Assembly: GCF_006265175.1 (NCBI RefSeq)
Contig: NZ_VDCQ01000082.1
Span: 1-38,213 of the forward strand
Origin: Paenibacillus hemerocallicola
GTDB taxonomy: Bacteria; Bacillota; Bacilli; Paenibacillales; NBRC-103111
DNA length: 38,213 nt
Direction: 5' to 3'
Shown: piece after piece, positions 23,798-32,358 of the stretch
Position numbering within the stretch: position 1 is the stretch's first letter
Layout: each line of letters starts with the position of its first letter
Made by a program: the position numbers and the translations under genes
The notes under the pieces: generated by a model
The model's input: the letters and a program-made list of their open reading frames with translations, nothing else
Databases searched by the model: none
What the model was told of the DNA's origin: nothing

Positions 23798-25088
23798 TAT
23801 TGCAGGGTAGTCGCTTAATAACTTTGACCTGGCACATCGAACGGTAGACTCATACTTGAAATTTCCCCTAACAAGTAAAAAAAAAGCAGTTATTTGGAAA
23901 CCGAAAGCGAATCAAGCTACTTGGCTATAAGTAGTAGTTCCGAATTATATGTTTTTATATCAGTGGAGTTATTTGATTCTTTACAATCTGCTTCTTATTT
24001 GGACAAGATCCTATCATGGTATATGTATATACTTAAATATAATATAATAGCAGCGAGTTAACTTGACTTCGCCGCCGTGTCTTTCAATTTCCTGTTAATC
24101 CATTTTCAGTGTGCCCATCAACACTTTAAAGCTCGTCAATATCGGTATTTTCATGGTCACGCCAGTTCTTTACTAAACCGAAACAGTTTTTTCGCTACGA
24201 AGAAGGTTTGTTCTATAAAGCAACCATTCTGAGAAAATAAATTCGTAGTCATCTGACTGGTCGTATTCTGCATATTCCTGATATCCTTCTTCAGTATACC
24301 CTCCCCTTCAACTAAACCTACCTGCAAAACTACATCTTCTACCCCATTTTTTCCAGCAACCACCTCACTTTACATGCAAAATTGCAGTTACATTCCGGGA
24401 GAAACGTCCAATTTTGGCTGAAATCCGCCAATCTACCTGTATTTTTGCAGGTAGATCGTACTCGAACGCCTCTTTTGCCTCGAACGAAATGCACTTTTGC
24501 ACGTAGGCTAGCTTGGGCACGCAAGCAGTAGTCGGTTCGAAAACTGCAAGCGTAACGAGGCGCTGTTCTTCTTCTTCTTCTTCTTCTTCTCGCAAGCATT
24601 TGATCCAGGGAGCGAAAAAATCCCGGTCCGCGCCACGTAACCCGGGTGCCCTGCATCACCTCAGCCCTATTATCGTCCCATCAGCTCACCCAACAGAAGC
24701 ATAGCACTGCAGCATCACCGGATACTTTTAGAAAGCCGCCCCCCAATTTCTCCAAACCCCAACACATTCCCCCGCTACCCGTCATATACCTCAATAACAA
24801 TTCCCGCGCCGCATGCGGTCGACCGCCGTCATGCAATGCCACGCCGAGCGCTGGGAGAATCACGGTGTCCGGGTGGAGCGCACAGCCCTTTTTCCCGGAC
24901 AATCGGCAGATGCCCTTCCGTCGAATGCGGATTTTCATAAAATGACTCGTAAGAAAGCTTCCCGCGAATACCTATTCCGGCGGCTCGGGCGTCGGATGGG
25001 GAGAGGTCGGAAGCTTCTCGCAAGGACGCTTTTTCGTCAATAACGTTTTCGTTTGCATTCACGCTTCAAGCGAAATCGGAGGTGAAGG
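23798..25088. other. Gene-poor AT-rich scar with degenerate repeats
   Basis: About 1.3 kb without a convincing gene. The first 560 bp is AT-rich with scattered stops in all frames. Positions 24321-24560 carry five degenerate units with a TGCAAAA/TTTTGCA core, starting near 24321, 24374, 24436, 24489 and 24539 (50-62 bp apart). A (TTC)8 microsatellite runs 24566-24590. From about 24600 the base composition returns to normal, with no ORF having a proper ribosome site. The leader and promoter of the glycan locus must lie at its right end. Confidence 0.6.
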
Positions 25089-26006
25089 ATGTTGAAGTCA
25101 CGCACGGGCAAAAGAAGGAAACCGTTACGGAGAACGGTCCGCAAAAGCGCCCACCGGAAAACCTCGGCTTCCGCACCTGTCGTCTCGTCGAAGTCCCGTT
25201 CCGCGTCTCCATCCGCCGCTCCGCCGAAAGCGTCGACGTCTCCTGACGCGGTGCCGCCGAGAGCGTCTCAGTCGCCGACACCCGTCGTATCCGTCGTGAT
25301 CCCGGTCGTCAACGAGCGCAAGACGATTGCCCGCGTCATCCGGCAAGCGTTCGCCGTTCACCGGGACACGGAGGTGATCGTCGTGGCGAACGGTTCGACG
25401 GACGGCACGGCGCAGGTGGCGCAGTCGCTCGGCGCGAAGGTGCTGCATTTCCCCGAGCCGCTCGGGCATGACGTCGGACGCAGCATCGGGGCGAGGGAAG
25501 CGAAGGGGAGAATCGTGCTGTTTACGGACGGCGATATCGTCATCCCGGCCAGAGAGATGATGCCGCTCGTAAAAGCGGTGGAGAACGGGGTCGATATCGC
25601 GCTGAACAGCTATTTGGGACCGACCGACAAGATGAACGTTCACGGCGTCGTGCTAGCCAAGCACGCGTTGAATATTGCCCTGTCCCGCCCGGAGCTGAAG
25701 GGGGCGTCGATGACGACGATTCCCCATGCGGTCAGCCGGAAGGCGCTGGAGGCGATCGGCTGGGAGCATTTGGCGATCCCGCCGAAGGCGCAGGCGATCG
25801 GGATATGCCGGGGACTGGATGTCCGCGCCGTTCACTATATCGAGGTCGGACGGACGAACCCGAAGCGGAGAAGGCGTCAAGGCAACGATCCGCTCGAAGG
25901 GCTGATCGTCGGCGACCATCTGGAGGCGCTCGACTGGTATATCCGGGCGACGAACGAAAGGGGAAATAAGCCCGACTTGACGCGGGCGAGGGAAATCGTG
26001 AGGTGA
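25089..26006 (+). CDS. GT2 glycosyltransferase with basic N-terminal tail (copy 1)
   Basis: A 305-residue protein. Residues 1-24 are strongly basic (KRRKPLRRTVRKSAHRK), 25-63 a Ser/Pro/Ala linker, and from about 66 a GT-A domain: VVSVVIPVVNERKTI, VIVVANGSTDGTAQVA, PLGHDVGRSIGAREAKG and the metal-binding DGD at 147-149. The C-terminal part has VSRKALEAIGWEHLAIPPKA and LIVGDHLEAL, shared with the next gene. It should transfer a sugar from an NDP-sugar. ATG 25089 sits in GGAGGTGAAGG. It is the first gene of a long plus-strand locus, and its stop overlaps the next ribosome site, so translation is probably coupled. Confidence 0.85.
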   Translation: MLKSRTGKRRKPLRRTVRKSAHRKTSASAPVVSSKSRSASPSAAPPKASTSPDAVPPRASQSPTPVVSVVIPVVNERKTIARVIRQAFAVHRDTEVIVVANGSTDGTAQVAQSLGAKVLHFPEPLGHDVGRSIGAREAKGRIVLFTDGDIVIPAREMMPLVKAVENGVDIALNSYLGPTDKMNVHGVVLAKHALNIALSRPELKGASMTTIPHAVSRKALEAIGWEHLAIPPKAQAIGICRGLDVRAVHYIEVGRTNPKRRRRQGNDPLEGLIVGDHLEALDWYIRATNERGNKPDLTRAREIVR

Positions 26007-26010
26007 ATTC

Positions 26011-27141
26011 ATGGGTGGCTTACGCAAACGCCGCAACCGCATGACGGGACGCGTGCGCAAACAAAGACTGCGTCGTTATCGCAGGAGGGGAACGCTGAGA
26101 GGCAGACGCGCATTAGGCCGCAAAGCGGCCGCTCCCGCAGCCGTCACAACTAACTCGGATCCGGGAATGGCGCTGCGGGCGTTCGAGGCGGGTCGCGAAG
26201 CCTCGATCCATTCGAGCGATACGGAAAATGCCGGGCCGTTGAAATGGATGAACCGGTGCTGGAACGACTGGGCGGACGCGAACCGCGTATCGGGCTTAGG
26301 GTGGAGCGCCTATCACGATATCGCCGGCAAATTTGCCGCTGGCTTCCAAAGCGCGGCGGGCGTCAGACTGGGCAATGTGGTTCTCGTGCCGACGCGGAAG
26401 ACGATCGGCGCGGTCGTCACGGCGATGAATGAGGAGAAGGCGATCCCCGGGGTGATGGAGCAGCTGGGACGGCTGCCGCTTGACGAAACGATCGTCGTCG
26501 TAAACGGCTCGGCGGACCAAACGTTCTGGAGCGCGAGAAAGTTGAGCGGGGGCATCGTCGTGCACTATGTACGGCCGCTCGGCCACGACGTGGGGCGGGC
26601 CATCGGGGCGAAGCTGGCCCGAGCGGATATCGTGCTGTTCTTGGACGGCGATTTTCCGATATTCGCCGAGCATCTCGTACCGTTTATTCATGCGGTGGAG
26701 AAAGGGACGGATGTGGCGTTGAACGACATCACGCCGTATATCGACGTCTTTGCAAGCCGCGATCCCGTAACGATCGTGAAGGAGATGCTGAACCGTGCCC
26801 TCGGCCGGGAGGAACTGGCCGCCAACTCGTTGACGGCGGTGCCGCACGCCTTATCGAGGAAGGCGCTCGATACGATCGGCTGCGCCAATCTGATGGTGCC
26901 GCCCAAGGCGCAGGCGCTCGCGATCCGGAACGGGCTGCGGGTCGATACCGCGATGAGCGTCGACGTCATTTCGAAAAACCGGGTAAGGGACAAAAATTCC
27001 GGGCGCGACAATCCGGTATCCCATCTGATCGTCGGCGATCATCTGGAGGCGCTCGAGCTGCTGATGCGAACGGACGGAGCAAGATTGAGGGACGCCGACA
27101 ATATCCGCAACCGCAACGTGCTCGGGAGGGCGACGTCATGA
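26011..27141 (+). CDS. GT2 glycosyltransferase with basic N-terminal tail (copy 2)
   Basis: A 376-residue paralogue of the preceding protein. Residues 1-38 are almost pure Arg/Lys/Gly (RKQRLRRYRRRGTLRGRR). An inserted ~75-residue segment (LKWMNRCWNDWADANRV, SGLGWSAYHDIAGKFAAGF) separates the tail from the GT-A domain. That domain has AVVTAMNEEKAIPGV, ETIVVVNGSADQT, PLGHDVGRAIGAK and DGD at 212-214. The end shares VSHLIVGDHLEALELL with copy 1. ATG 26011 follows AGGTGA, which contains the upstream stop. The tandem copies differ mainly in the N-terminal insert, suggesting different acceptors (inference). Confidence 0.83.
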   Translation: MGGLRKRRNRMTGRVRKQRLRRYRRRGTLRGRRALGRKAAAPAAVTTNSDPGMALRAFEAGREASIHSSDTENAGPLKWMNRCWNDWADANRVSGLGWSAYHDIAGKFAAGFQSAAGVRLGNVVLVPTRKTIGAVVTAMNEEKAIPGVMEQLGRLPLDETIVVVNGSADQTFWSARKLSGGIVVHYVRPLGHDVGRAIGAKLARADIVLFLDGDFPIFAEHLVPFIHAVEKGTDVALNDITPYIDVFASRDPVTIVKEMLNRALGREELAANSLTAVPHALSRKALDTIGCANLMVPPKAQALAIRNGLRVDTAMSVDVISKNRVRDKNSGRDNPVSHLIVGDHLEALELLMRTDGARLRDADNIRNRNVLGRATS

Positions 27142-27875
27142 GCGTAACGAGCATCGTCATCCCGACCTACAACGAGCTCATCCTGCTGCGGGAATGCTTG
27201 CAAGCGATCGAGACTTATACGGACAGTCCGTACGAAATCGTAGTCGTCGATAACGGCTCGACGGACGGGACGGTGGAATATTGCCTCAAGAAGCCGGTCA
27301 CGCTCGTCTCGCTCCCCCATAATCGGGGATTCCCGGAAGCGTGCAATCTCGGGCTGAAGGCGGCAAGCGGCAGCGAGCTGCTGCTGCTGAACAACGACGT
27401 AGTCGTGTCGAAGGGCTGGCTGACCAATATGCTGAGCTGTTTGCATAGCGGAGAGCTCGTAGGCATCGTGGGCCCGCGAACGAACTACGCGAGCGGGAAG
27501 CAGCAGATGGAGCTGTCCTATGGCAGCTTGGACGAATTTCACCGTCAGACGGAAACGTTAAACAGTCCGGACCCCCAGAAGTGGGCGGAAGTGAACCGGC
27601 TCGTCGGGCTGTGCTTCCTGTTCAAGCGGGAGTTGATGGAGCGGATCGGGCTGCTGGACGAACGGTTTTCGCCGGGGCATTACGAGGACGACGATTATTG
27701 CTACAGAGCCCGGCTGGCCGGGTACCGGCTGCTCATCGCCGGAGACACGGTCGTTCACCACCACGGCAGCGCAAGCTTCCGCAAGCAGGGGCAGGATCGG
27801 ATGGACCGGCTCGTAGAGACGAATTTCCATAAATTTGTCGACAAATGGGGGATCGATCCGAAGGAGTTCATATGA
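27138..27875 (+). CDS. GT2 glycosyltransferase, rhamnosyltransferase-like
   Basis: A 245-residue GT-A glycosyltransferase without a basic tail. It has TSIVIPTYNELILLRECL, VVVDNGSTDGTVEY, the NND metal site (Asp87 in LLLLNNDVVV), a conserved GPRTNYASG loop and the catalytic-base region GHYEDDDYCYRARLAGYR. This layout is common in rhamnosyl- and related transferases of WcaE/GT2 type. The start ATG overlaps the previous stop (ATGA at 27138-27141). It is a close relative of the GT2 at 35797, which adds a docking motif and a C-terminal module. Next come dTDP-sugar genes, so a deoxysugar donor is plausible. Confidence 0.87.
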   Translation: MSVTSIVIPTYNELILLRECLQAIETYTDSPYEIVVVDNGSTDGTVEYCLKKPVTLVSLPHNRGFPEACNLGLKAASGSELLLLNNDVVVSKGWLTNMLSCLHSGELVGIVGPRTNYASGKQQMELSYGSLDEFHRQTETLNSPDPQKWAEVNRLVGLCFLFKRELMERIGLLDERFSPGHYEDDDYCYRARLAGYRLLIAGDTVVHHHGSASFRKQGQDRMDRLVETNFHKFVDKWGIDPKEFI

Positions 27876-27905
27876 CGAGGCTAACGCGGAAAGGATGGAG
27901 GACTT

Positions 27906-28634
27906 GTGAAGGGCGTTATATTGGCGGGAGGCACGGGCACGCGACTGGCCCCTTTGACGAAGGTGGTCAACAAGCATTTGCTGCCGGCGGGAAAGTACCC
28001 GATGATCCATTACGCGGTCCGCAAGCTGGCGCAGGCCGGCATTGAAGACATTTTGATCGTGCTCGGCAAGCAGTCCGCCGGCCTGTTCCTCGATTACTTG
28101 GGCAGCGGCAAAGCGTGGGGCGTCCGGCTGACGTACCGGATTCAGGAGGAAGCGGGAGGGATCGCGCAAGGACTTTCCTTGGCCGAAGGGTTTGTCGCCC
28201 CCGGCGAGAAAATGGTCGTCCTGCTCGGCGACAACCTGTTCGAGGACGATCTGAAGCCTTTCGCGGACCGGTTCAACCGCCAGGAGCGTGGCGCGATGGT
28301 CATGCTCAAGGAGGTTGAAGATTTGCACCGGTACGGCGTGCCGGTATTTTTGCAGGACAGCATTATTTTTATCGAGGAGAAGCCTTCCACTCCGAAATCC
28401 GGTTACTGCGTGACCGGCGTATACATGTACGATTCGGCCGTGTTCGACGTGATCCGCAAAATCCGGCCGTCGCAGCGCGGGGAGATGGAAATTACCGACG
28501 TGAACAACGTGTATGCGGTGAACGGCGAGCTGCGCTACGGTCTGCTGACCGGCTGGTGGACGGACGCGGGTACGTTCGATTCGCTTCGGGAAGCCGGGGA
28601 GAAGCTTGCCTCCACGGACGGAGACGAACGATGA
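27906..28634 (+). CDS. rfbA: Glucose-1-phosphate thymidylyltransferase (RmlA/SpsI type)
   Basis: A 242-residue sugar-nucleotide transferase making dTDP-glucose from dTTP and glucose-1-phosphate. The N-terminal signature GVILAGGTGTRLAPLTK with NKHLLPAG is intact, followed by the metal-binding GDN, then FIEEKPSTPKSGYCVTGVYM and the WWTDAGTFDSL closure. The length matches the short SpsI-like enzymes of spore polysaccharide loci, shorter than standard RmlA (~290). GTG 27906 has GGAGGA just upstream. Its stop overlaps the next start (ATGA, 28631-28634). dTDP versus another base cannot be settled by motif alone. Confidence 0.87.
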   Translation: MKGVILAGGTGTRLAPLTKVVNKHLLPAGKYPMIHYAVRKLAQAGIEDILIVLGKQSAGLFLDYLGSGKAWGVRLTYRIQEEAGGIAQGLSLAEGFVAPGEKMVVLLGDNLFEDDLKPFADRFNRQERGAMVMLKEVEDLHRYGVPVFLQDSIIFIEEKPSTPKSGYCVTGVYMYDSAVFDVIRKIRPSQRGEMEITDVNNVYAVNGELRYGLLTGWWTDAGTFDSLREAGEKLASTDGDER

Positions 28635-29857
28635 GGCAGTACGATTACGTCGTCATCGGCGCCGGCATTATCGGGCTGACGATCGCGTTGGAGCTGAAGA
28701 GTCGCTATCCCGACGCCTCGATTGCCGTTGCGGAGAAGGAGTCGGACGTCGCGTATCACGCCAGCGGCCGGAACAGCGGCGTTCTGCATGCCGGCTTCTA
28801 CTATACGGCGAACAGTCTGAAGGCGAAGTTCGCCCGCGAGGGCAATCGGGCGATGCAGCAATATTGCCGCAGCCGGGGGCTTGCCGTCAATCCGTGCGGC
28901 AAGCTCGTCGTGGCGGGCGACGAAGAGGAGCTGAGAGGGCTCGAGGAATTGAAGCGGCGGGGCGATGCGAATGGAGTCGAGCTGCACTGGATGAGCGAAG
29001 AGGACATCCGGAAGGTCGATCCGAATGCCCGCACGTTCCGCAAAGCGCTTTTCTCACCAACCACGGTTACCGTCGATCCGCTTCAGGTGTGCATGTCGAT
29101 GAAGCGGGACGCGCTCGGGCTGGGCATCGACCTCCATTTCGATGCAAAGTACGAGGGACGCTGGGAGGAAGGCATTATGACCGGCAAAGGCCCGATCCGC
29201 GCAGCGTACGTCGTCAACGCCGCCGGGCTGTATGCCGACCGGATAGCCCGCGATTACGGATTCGGCGAGCGGTATACGATTATTCCTTTCAAAGGGATGT
29301 ACGTGAAATATGTGAAAAACAAAACCGATATCCGCACGAATATTTATCCGGTGCCGAATCTCGCCAATCCGTTTCTCGGCGTTCATTATACGAAGACTGT
29401 GGACGGTAGCATCAAGATCGGCCCGACGGCGATACCCGCTTTTTGGCGCGAGCAATATCGCGGCTTTTCCCGTTTCAAGCTTGGGGAGTTTCTGCATATT
29501 TTGTATTACGAGGCGAAGCTGTTCGTCACCGATTCGTTCCGGTTTCGCCGGCTCGCCTTCCAGGAGATGAAAAAATATTTCAAGCCCCATTTCGTCCGGC
29601 TGTCGATGAAGCTGGCGGGCAACGTCGATCCGGACGGGTTCGGACCGTTTATGCGGCCGGGCATCCGCGCCCAGCTGCTGGACAAAAAAACGCTGGAGCT
29701 CGTGCAGGACTTCATCGTGGAAGGGGACGATCGATCGATGCATGTGCTCAATGCCGTATCTCCGGCTTTTACGTGCTCCATCCCGTTCGCCGCATACGTC
29801 GTCGATACGATCGCCGCCCGCCGGTCCGCACAAGGCTCTGAAATGGAAGGAGTTTGA
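28631..29857 (+). CDS. LhgO-like FAD-dependent oxidoreductase
   Basis: A 408-residue flavoprotein of the DAO family, closest in layout to L-2-hydroxyglutarate oxidase (LhgO/L2HGDH). The dinucleotide fold is at the N-terminus (DYVVIGAGIIGLTIALEL), with GRNSGVLHAGFYY (His and FAD contacts), VVNAAGLYADRIARDYGF and YTIIPFKGMYVKY. The last 60 residues diverge from the family I know. It lies between rfbA and rfbC with ATGA overlap, so it is an operon member and probably oxidises a sugar or a hydroxy acid attached to one. The hydroxyglutarate assignment should not be taken literally. Confidence 0.75.
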   Translation: MRQYDYVVIGAGIIGLTIALELKSRYPDASIAVAEKESDVAYHASGRNSGVLHAGFYYTANSLKAKFAREGNRAMQQYCRSRGLAVNPCGKLVVAGDEEELRGLEELKRRGDANGVELHWMSEEDIRKVDPNARTFRKALFSPTTVTVDPLQVCMSMKRDALGLGIDLHFDAKYEGRWEEGIMTGKGPIRAAYVVNAAGLYADRIARDYGFGERYTIIPFKGMYVKYVKNKTDIRTNIYPVPNLANPFLGVHYTKTVDGSIKIGPTAIPAFWREQYRGFSRFKLGEFLHILYYEAKLFVTDSFRFRRLAFQEMKKYFKPHFVRLSMKLAGNVDPDGFGPFMRPGIRAQLLDKKTLELVQDFIVEGDDRSMHVLNAVSPAFTCSIPFAAYVVDTIAARRSAQGSEMEGV

Positions 29858-29866
29858 CACTTTATT

Positions 29867-30430
29867 ATGAAGCGAATCGATACGTTGCTGCCGGGAGTGT
29901 TCCTGCTGGAGCCGGTCGTTCATGGCGACCACCGCGGTTATTTTATGGAAAGCTATACGCGAAGCAAGCTCGAGGGGCTCGGCCTGACCTACGATTTCAT
30001 CCAAGACAATCAGTCGTTGTCGGCGCAGGCGGGCGTAATCCGCGGGCTGCATTACCAGCTGTCCGGGAAAGCGCAGACGAAGCTCGTGCGCGTCCTGACG
30101 GGCGCCGTCTACGATGTCGCAGTCGATATCCGCAAAGGCTCGCCGACGTTCGGCAAATGGATCGGCGTCGTTCTGAGCGAGGACAACAAGCGGCAAATCG
30201 TCGTGCCGAAAGGGTTCGCCCACGGTATTTGCACGCTCGTGCCGAATACGCAGCTGCTGTACAAGGTGGATGAGTATTATTCGCCCGAGCACGACCGGGG
30301 TATTTTGTGGAACGATCCGGAGCTCGGCATCGACTGGCCGGCGTCGGCCCCGATTTTGTCGGCCAAGGATCAGGGCCAGCCGCGGCTGAAGGACGCGGAG
30401 ATCGATTTTGCCTATAGGGAGGGACAATGA
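29867..30430 (+). CDS. rfbC: dTDP-4-dehydrorhamnose 3,5-epimerase
   Basis: A 187-residue cupin-fold epimerase that inverts C3 and C5 of dTDP-4-keto-6-deoxyglucose. It has GVFLLEPVVHGDHRGYFMES, DNQSLSAQAGVIRGLHYQ with the catalytic His62, AVYDVAVDIRKGSPTFGKW, VVPKGFAHGICTL and WNDPELGIDWP. Length and order are canonical. ATG 29867 has AAGGAG 14 nt upstream, longer than ideal. Its 3' end overlaps the next start (ATGA at 30427). In B. subtilis the equivalent is SpsL in the spore polysaccharide operon. Confidence 0.93.
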   Translation: MKRIDTLLPGVFLLEPVVHGDHRGYFMESYTRSKLEGLGLTYDFIQDNQSLSAQAGVIRGLHYQLSGKAQTKLVRVLTGAVYDVAVDIRKGSPTFGKWIGVVLSEDNKRQIVVPKGFAHGICTLVPNTQLLYKVDEYYSPEHDRGILWNDPELGIDWPASAPILSAKDQGQPRLKDAEIDFAYREGQ

Positions 30431-31473
30431 TGCGCACCGTACTAGTTACTGGGGCCGGAGGCTACATCGGGTCGGTTCTGGTGCCGAAGCTGCTCGCCAA
30501 AGGCTTCAAGGTCAAGGCGCTCGACCGGTATTTCTTCGGAACCGACAAGCTCGAGCCTCACCCGAATCTCGTGACGATACACGAAGACAGCCGCCGAATC
30601 CGGGAGGAGCATTTCGCCGAGGTGGAGGCCGTCATCGACCTCGTGGCGTTGTCCAACGATCCGAGCGGCGAGCTGTTCCGCGAAGCGACGTACCAGATCA
30701 ACCATATTTCGCGGGCGAGAACGGCGGACATGGCCAAGAAGCTCGGCGTGAAAACGTACATTTTACCGTCCTCCTGCAGCATTTACGGGTTCCAGTCTCC
30801 GGATGTCATCGTCGACGAGCAGTCTGCATCGAACCCGCTGTCGACTTACGCCAAGGCGAACGAGAAAGCGGAGGAGAGCGTTTTGCCTTTGGCGGACGAC
30901 CGGTTTACGGTCGCGGTCATGAGGCAGGCGACCGTGTACGGCTTCTCGCCGCGGATGCGGTTCGATCTGGCGATCAACGGAATGACGCTCGGAGGCTGGA
31001 AAAACGGGGTCATCCCGCTCATGAAGGACGGATCGCAGTGGCGGCCGTTCGTTCACGTGCAGGATACGACCGACGTCATGTGCCTGCTGCTGGATGCCGA
31101 CCCGGCTGACGTGAACGGACAAATTTTCAACGTCGGCTCGAACGACAACAATTACCAGCTGGGCCCGCTTGGCGAAACGATCGCACAGACGCTGCCGAAG
31201 CCGGTTAGCATCGAATGGTACGGCGAACCGGATCACCGCTCGTACCGGGTCAGCTTCGACAAGATCGGGCGAGCGTTGGGCTGGAAGGCGCGATGGACCG
31301 CGGCGGAAGGCGCGATGGAAATCTACAACGCCCTGGAGGCCGGACGCGTGCCTGAATTCGAGCAGACGATCACGTTGAACTGGTATCAGGAGCTGACAAA
31401 GTGGCACCGGATTATCCGGCAGACGGAAATGTATGGCGGCATGATCGATATCCGGGGAGCCGACGGCCGATGA
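30427..31473 (+). CDS. NAD-dependent epimerase/dehydratase-like SDR, atypical active site
   Basis: A 348-residue extended short-chain dehydrogenase. The nucleotide motif is VTGAGGYIGS (residues 7-16) and the Ser region is LPSSCSIYG. In the expected YxxxK motif the sequence is YAKAN (141-145): Tyr is kept but the Lys position is Asn145, with Lys at +2 and +6. The DE pair of RmlB-type dehydratases (TDEVYG) is missing, so it is not a standard dTDP-glucose dehydratase. The C-terminal NWYQELTKWHRI tail is unusual. ATGA overlap joins it to rfbC and rfbD. The likely substrate is an NDP-sugar. Confidence 0.78.
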   Translation: MMRTVLVTGAGGYIGSVLVPKLLAKGFKVKALDRYFFGTDKLEPHPNLVTIHEDSRRIREEHFAEVEAVIDLVALSNDPSGELFREATYQINHISRARTADMAKKLGVKTYILPSSCSIYGFQSPDVIVDEQSASNPLSTYAKANEKAEESVLPLADDRFTVAVMRQATVYGFSPRMRFDLAINGMTLGGWKNGVIPLMKDGSQWRPFVHVQDTTDVMCLLLDADPADVNGQIFNVGSNDNNYQLGPLGETIAQTLPKPVSIEWYGEPDHRSYRVSFDKIGRALGWKARWTAAEGAMEIYNALEAGRVPEFEQTITLNWYQELTKWHRIIRQTEMYGGMIDIRGADGR

Positions 31474-32354
31474 AGCGGATCGTCCTGCTCGGAGCGAACG
31501 GACAATTGGGCACGGACATCCGGCGCGTCTTCCGAGACGCTCCGGTGGACCTTGTTCCGCTGTACCGCGGCGATATCGACGTAGAACAGACCGAGAGAAT
31601 CGGCGGGGTGTTGCGGGGGATCGGCCCGTATGACGCGCTCATCAACTGCACCTCTTACCATAAAACGGACGAATGCGAGGATTACGCCGCCAAGGCGTTC
31701 GCGGTCAATACGCTGGCACCGAGAGAGATGGCCGAAGCTTGCGGCGAGGCCAAAGCGGTGCTGGTCCATATTACGACCGACTACGTGTTCGACGGCCGAA
31801 AACGGACGCCATATCTCGAGGAGGACGCGACATCTCCCCTGAATGCATACGGCGTCTCGAAGGCGGCGGGGGAACATTTCGTAGCGGCTCACCATGACAA
31901 GTTTTTCATTCTGCGGGTATCGTCGTTGTTCGGTACGGCGGGGGCAAGCGGGAAAGGGGGCAATTTCGTGGAAACGATGCTGCGCGTCGCCGCGGGCGGA
32001 GCTCCCCTTCGCGTCGTGAACGACCAGATCATGTCGCCGACCCATACGCTCGACATCGCCGAATCGATCAAGATGCTGCTGATGGAGGGCGTGGACGATT
32101 ACGGCATTTACCATTGCTCCGGAGAGGGCGAGTGCAGCTGGCACGACTTCGCTGCGGAAATATTCCGGCAGCGCGGGGTTGTGGCCGACTTGCGTCCGGT
32201 GACATGCAGCGAGTTTCCGACGAAGGCGAGAAGGCCGGCGTACAGCGTGCTCGATAACGGCAAGCTGAATCGCCTCCGTCCGATGCCGCATTGGAGCGAT
32301 GCGCTCCGGGACTATTTCCGTCTCAAGGACGAGGGCGGACAACAAAGGGGGTGA
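31470..32354 (+). CDS. rfbD: dTDP-4-dehydrorhamnose reductase
   Basis: A 294-residue SDR of the RmlD family, which reduces dTDP-4-keto-L-rhamnose to dTDP-L-rhamnose. The N-terminus is IVLLGANGQLGTD, the DINC-like strand is ALINCTSYHKTDECE, ITTDYVFDG is the family hallmark, and the active site is YGVSK (Tyr127, Lys131), then RVSSLFG. The start ATG overlaps the previous stop (31470-31473). Its stop sits inside the ribosome site of the following CgeB gene. RmlA, C and D are all in this locus but no RmlB is present in the window. Confidence 0.9.
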   Translation: MKRIVLLGANGQLGTDIRRVFRDAPVDLVPLYRGDIDVEQTERIGGVLRGIGPYDALINCTSYHKTDECEDYAAKAFAVNTLAPREMAEACGEAKAVLVHITTDYVFDGRKRTPYLEEDATSPLNAYGVSKAAGEHFVAAHHDKFFILRVSSLFGTAGASGKGGNFVETMLRVAAGGAPLRVVNDQIMSPTHTLDIAESIKMLLMEGVDDYGIYHCSGEGECSWHDFAAEIFRQRGVVADLRPVTCSEFPTKARRPAYSVLDNGKLNRLRPMPHWSDALRDYFRLKDEGGQQRG

Positions 32355-32358
32355 ACGC

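Noticed and set aside
23894-24060. A short Ser-rich open frame in the AT-rich scar
   Set aside because: Only a TTG start without ribosome site, and no family match. AT-rich sequence gives such frames by chance.
24365-24595. A poly-Glu frame over the TTC microsatellite on the minus strand
   Set aside because: The acidic run is just the reverse complement of (TTC)8; the rest is noncoding repeat sequence.
24681-25062. Overlapping minus-strand frames just before the glycan locus
   Set aside because: Neither has a proper ribosome site or recognisable domain, and they overlap the probable promoter region of the plus-strand locus.
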